Of a DNA stretch of 16,225 nt, positions 13,831 to 16,225 are shown piece after piece. This DNA comes from Planctomycetaceae bacterium (GTDB lineage: Bacteria > Planctomycetota > Phycisphaerae > Phycisphaerales > SM1A02), in the NCBI GenBank assembly GCA_947474205.1, contig CANJIC010000017.1, positions 1 to 16,225 of the forward strand, read 5' to 3'. A model generated the notes under the pieces. That model worked only from the letters and a program-made list of their open reading frames with translations, did no database searches and was not told where the DNA came from. Numbering within the stretch: position 1 is the first letter of the stretch; every line of letters begins with the position of its first letter. Both the position numbers and the translations under genes were made by a program.

Positions 13831-14652
13831 CTAGGAAAGCCGCATGCCGTCAAAGCCCAGGCGCATGCCGGCGGGCAGCGTGGGGTCGAATTCGCCGTGC
13901 AAAAGATCATGGGTCATATGCACAAAAATCGTTTGTTTTGCCGCAATTTTCTTTGCGGTTGCGACGGCCTGATCGCAGGTGAAATGCGTCGGATGGGAGC
14001 GCGGGCGCAACATGTCCAGAATGAGCGTGCTGACGCCTTCTAGAAACGGCCAACTTTCATGCGGAATATGGTTCACGTCCGTGCAATAGGCGATGGGAAA
14101 CAGCGGATCGGCGCGCGGGGAATCAAATCGCCAACCCAAAATTGGAAGTCGGCCGTGCATCAACGTGAACGCCGTGGCGGAAATTCCGTGCAAGTTCAGT
14201 TGCGTGCCGTGCTCCACGCGCTCTTGCGTGAGCGACGCCACGAAGGAATCGTTTTTATTTTCCTGGCGGAAAAAAATGTGGCGATAGACGCGCTCGAGTT
14301 GCTCCCACGTTTCATTGTCGGCGTACACCGGAATGGACTGGCGCATCATGGCGTTGTAGCGGCGCACTTCATCAAGGCCAAAGACATGATCGACATGTCC
14401 GTGCGTGATCAGAATGGCGTCGCAGCGATCAATGCCGGCGCGCAAACTTTGCTCGCGATGGTCGGGTGGAACATCGATCAGGATTACGCGCGGTTGGCCA
14501 GTGGCGTCGGTGAATTGCAACATGGCGCCTGTGCGCAAACGTTTATCACGCGGGTCGGTGCTTTGGCATGTGGCGCAGTAGCAACCAATCACGGGCACGC
14601 CGGAACTTGTGCCTGTTCCAAGTAGTGTGAGCGCGGCGTTGAGAGCACTCAC
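13831..14652 (-). CDS. PhnP-like metallo-beta-lactamase-fold hydrolase
   Basis: The 273-residue protein matches the PhnP branch of the metallo-beta-lactamase superfamily, whose best-known member opens phosphoribosyl cyclic phosphate. The N terminus LLGTGTSSGVPVIG is followed by a CxCxxC cluster (Cys24, Cys26, Cys29), which in PhnP holds a structural zinc. The metal motif THGHVDH gives His84, His86, Asp88 and His89. Further conserved parts are LMHGRLPILGWRF, YCTDVNHIP and FVHMTHD (His245, His248). The start is a GTG at 14650-14652 without a Shine-Dalgarno site. No phn genes are nearby, so the real substrate may be another cyclic phosphodiester. It precedes atpG by 51 bp on the same strand. Confidence 0.88.
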   Translation of the reverse strand: MSALNAALTLLGTGTSSGVPVIGCYCATCQSTDPRDKRLRTGAMLQFTDATGQPRVILIDVPPDHREQSLRAGIDRCDAILITHGHVDHVFGLDEVRRYNAMMRQSIPVYADNETWEQLERVYRHIFFRQENKNDSFVASLTQERVEHGTQLNLHGISATAFTLMHGRLPILGWRFDSPRADPLFPIAYCTDVNHIPHESWPFLEGVSTLILDMLRPRSHPTHFTCDQAVATAKKIAAKQTIFVHMTHDLLHGEFDPTLPAGMRLGFDGMRLS

Positions 14653-14704
14653 CAGATTTCGCGCCCCGAGATGTGTGGTGAACGCACAGTCATATGGAAC
14701 GCGC

Positions 14705-14856
14705 TCATTTTTTTTGTGAAAACAACATCATGTGGCATGACGAAAGTTTTGTGTGAAAACAAAATCATGTTGCATGCTCAAAGTTTTTTGTGAAAACAAA
14801 ATCATGTTGCATGCTCAAAGTTTTTTGTGAAAACAAAATTATGTGCAAGCGTGCTC
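14705..14856 (-). repeat. 37-bp tandem repeat, about four copies, overlapping the thiE stop codon
   Basis: Units lie at 14705-14745, 14746-14782, 14783-14819 and 14820 to about 14856. The two central 37-bp units differ at one position. Read on the minus strand (sense for thiE) each has GCATGC, six bases, ATTTTGTTTTCACAA, then AAAACTTTGA. TTTTGT-TTTC-ACAAAA can form a small hairpin. The fourth unit runs over the thiE stop (14839-14841) and its last codons. Unit design and orientation relative to the upstream gene match the arrays after pepA and the rhodanese gene. Confidence 0.92.
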
Positions 14857-15894
14857 CGATGTGTGTGGCGAAAGTTTTTCGCGCAAATGCGCAACCACGG
14901 CCGCGGGATTGCTTGCGCCACACACTGCGGCGCTGACGGCCACGCCGCGGCAACCTACGGCGGTCAATTGTTCAATGTTTTGCGCAGAAATTCCACCGAT
15001 CGCAAGATACGGCACGCTTGGGTAATGACGAATGAACTCGGCCACAAGCGCCACGCCGCACGGTGCGCGATCAGGTTTCAATTGCGTGGCAAAGATGGCG
15101 CCCACGCCGCACACATCGGCGCCTTCCGTTACGGCGGCCAATGCTTCGGCGGCGTTGTGCGTGCTGGCGCCAATAAGCAAATTGGTTCCGGCAAGTTTGC
15201 GCGCGGCACGGATAGATAAATCCCCAGTACCCAAGTGAACGCCGTCGGCGCCACTGGCCAGCGCAATGTCCACGCGGTCATTCACAATCACTCGCGCGTT
15301 GGCGGGGCGCGCCACTTCTATAATTTTTTCAACGCGCGCGATCAAGTCGCGATCGGACATATTTTTTTCGCGAACTTGAATCATGTCGGCGCCGCCATCA
15401 AGCGCGCTGCGCAGCACATCCATCCAAGGAAGTTTGCACAGCGACTCGGTCAGCAATACGCACACACGTGGTTGAAAGCGCGCGGACGAACCAAACGCAA
15501 GAATGGTGTCGCGTTCCAAGTCGTACATTTCGTAGCGCATGGCGGCCATCTGTTGGGCGAACGCGCCGTCAAGAATTTTTCCAACTTCCTCAAGCGTTCG
15601 CAGCGCCTCAATCACGCGCTTGCCAGCGGCCACCGCAACGGCGCGCACATCGCCGCGTTGCAATTCTTGCGGCGTGTGCGCATGTTGGCCCGCGTCCCCC
15701 GCCGCGTCGCGGTGCGCCTCTAACAATCCCGCGGGGAAAATTTCAAACGCGGCGCGCAACTGGTGGCGCAAGGCCTTGGCGCGCCGCAATAAATCCGCAT
15801 GATCAAGCGCAAATCGAAGCACATCCTCCAGCGTTCGCAAGCCTTCGCGCGCACGATTGCCCGCGGCGTCAATAATTCGATGTTCACTTCGCAT
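14839..15894 (-). CDS. thiE: Thiamin phosphate synthase with N-terminal ThiD2-type domain
   Basis: ThiE joins HMP-pyrophosphate and the thiazole phosphate into thiamin phosphate in the cytoplasm. The protein has 351 residues, about 140 more than plain ThiE. Residues 5-130 form a ThiD2-like helical domain (RIIDAAGNRAREGLRTLEDVLRF, then GKRVIEALRTLEEVGKIL). The TIM-barrel ThiE domain runs from about 143 to 340: MIQVREKNM (Gln173, Arg175, Glu176, Lys177), VNDRVDIAL (Asn205, Asp206), GADGVHLGTGDL, IGASTHNAAEA, GVGAIFATQLKPD, and IGGISAQNIEQL. The ATG at 15892-15894 starts directly at the ThiD2 domain, so the longer frame to 15978 is not used. ThiD2 is proposed to phosphorylate the pyrimidine precursor. 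The last 11 residues (SPHTSEHACT region) overlap repeat-like DNA. Divergent from the superoxide dismutase gene. Confidence 0.93.
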   Translation of the reverse strand: MRSEHRIIDAAGNRAREGLRTLEDVLRFALDHADLLRRAKALRHQLRAAFEIFPAGLLEAHRDAAGDAGQHAHTPQELQRGDVRAVAVAAGKRVIEALRTLEEVGKILDGAFAQQMAAMRYEMYDLERDTILAFGSSARFQPRVCVLLTESLCKLPWMDVLRSALDGGADMIQVREKNMSDRDLIARVEKIIEVARPANARVIVNDRVDIALASGADGVHLGTGDLSIRAARKLAGTNLLIGASTHNAAEALAAVTEGADVCGVGAIFATQLKPDRAPCGVALVAEFIRHYPSVPYLAIGGISAQNIEQLTAVGCRGVAVSAAVCGASNPAAVVAHLREKLSPHTSEHACT

Positions 15895-15952
15895 GGAGCA
15901 AGAGTACGCAATCCGCGGAGCAATTTCATGATGAAGTTCATGTCCAAGGCGC

Positions 15953-16018
15953 TCGCTCTGAACACTGAGCGAACGCAATCTAAAAACAAATATATTTTCA
16001 CATATGGCGCAATGCGCC
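15953..16018. promoter_or_regulatory. Two inverted repeats in the thiE-sod divergent spacer
   Basis: TCGCTC-N8-GAGCGA lies at 15953-15972 and GGCGC-AAT-GCGCC at 16006-16018. Between them is an A/T-rich stretch with TATATT at 15991-15996 that could be a -10 for the plus strand, though no matching -35 is convincing. They may be operators; I see no known regulator consensus. Confidence 0.25.
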
Positions 16019-16040
16019 GCCGCGCCCTATTGTTGGCGAC

Positions 16041-16225
16041 ATGTCCGACGCAGCAAACCGCCGAAGCTTTTTGCGCCACTCCCTTGTTGGGCTTGGCGCG
16101 TTCACGGCGCTCTCGTCGCATTCACTTACGCAAACTCTTGTCGCGGCTAACAGCAACGCCTCGTCAACCACTCACCCACCAACTCAGAAGGAGCAACACA
16201 TGCCATTCACACTTCCAAGTCTTCC
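16041..16225 (+). CDS. Superoxide dismutase (Fe/Mn type), N-terminal part with Tat signal
   Basis: The frame runs off the window end, so only 61 residues are seen. From the ATG at 16041 the protein starts SDAANRRSFLRHSLVGLGAFTAL. This is a twin-arginine signal (RRSFLR) with a moderately hydrophobic core, followed by a Ser/Thr-rich linker. Then comes HMPFTLPSLP, which matches the very start of Fe/Mn superoxide dismutases (usually M-x-F-x-LP-x-LPY). The enzyme turns superoxide into oxygen and peroxide; Tat export of the folded metalloenzyme to the periplasm makes sense. A second in-frame ATG at 16200 is preceded by a strong ribosome-binding site and would give a cytoplasmic form. The identity rests on 10 residues of the mature part. 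Divergent from thiE. Confidence 0.78.
   Translation, partial: MSDAANRRSFLRHSLVGLGAFTALSSHSLTQTLVAANSNASSTTHPPTQKEQHMPFTLPSL
16186..16202 (+). promoter_or_regulatory. Strong internal ribosome-binding site and second start of the superoxide dismutase gene
   Basis: AGAAGGAG (16186-16193) lies 6 nt before an ATG at 16200-16202 that is in frame with the Tat-signal start at 16041. It is the best Shine-Dalgarno match in the window. Starting here removes the signal and linker and gives a protein beginning MPFTLPSLP, the usual N terminus of cytoplasmic enzymes. Confidence 0.65.

Noticed and set aside
14705..14856. Possible CRISPR array
   Set aside because: The 37-bp units abut each other with no variable spacers, and no cas genes are present.

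Overview
The window looks like a chromosomal, mostly housekeeping segment of a Gram-negative-type bacterium of moderate GC. My best guess is the phylum Planctomycetota (Phycisphaerae-like). The reasons are a fused ThiD2-ThiE thiamin enzyme, a Tat-signal superoxide dismutase, the style of the DnaN and MnmG sequences, scattered housekeeping genes (dnaN, atpG and mnmG outside their common operons) and scarce Shine-Dalgarno sites. The phylum call is inference; no 16S or marker search could be run.

Layout from left to right. (1) 1-2500: the 3' end of an ArnT/PMT-like membrane glycosyltransferase (+), then a GNAT acetyltransferase (-), a 10-copy 12-bp tandem repeat, and a patatin-like lipase with an export signal (-). 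(2) 2500-2900: a coding-like stretch broken by TGA codons, then tRNA-Thr(UGU). (3) 2900-6730: mnmG (-) and the leucyl aminopeptidase gene pepA (+), divergently arranged, with a degenerate tandem repeat after the pepA stop. (4) 6730-8430: rpiB and a YwlE-type low-molecular-weight phosphatase (both -), then an unrecognised gene (+) and another degenerate repeat array. (5) 8630-10400: a small zinc-ribbon membrane protein (-) divergent from dnaN (+), closed by a clear bidirectional terminator. (6) 10400-12700: an envelope thiol-redox group, with a secreted CxxC thioredoxin-fold protein and a DsbD-alpha-like protein (both -), divergent from a rhodanese-fold lipoprotein lacking the catalytic Cys (+). 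(7) 12700-16225: a repeat array, an isolated atpG (-), a PhnP-like metallo-beta-lactamase-fold hydrolase (-), another repeat array, thiD2-thiE (-), and the start of a Tat-signal superoxide dismutase (+).

Functional themes are tRNA wobble modification, protein turnover, pentose phosphate isomerisation, replication, ATP synthesis, thiamin synthesis and envelope redox/oxidative stress. Adjacent genes are often on opposite strands, so only a few pairs look co-transcribed: ywlE-like with rpiB, the DsbD-alpha-like gene with the redoxin, and possibly mnmG with tRNA-Thr.

The most unusual feature is the non-coding DNA. Five intergenic spacers hold a local, diverged tandem array, each next to the 3' end of a gene. 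Three of them (after pepA, after the rhodanese gene, after thiE) share one unit design: a GCATGC-like core, then ATTTTGTTTTCACAA-like sequence. In each case the unit reads in the sense direction of the gene just upstream, and in two cases it overlaps that gene's stop codon. This looks like a dispersed 3'-end repeat family that I do not recognise.
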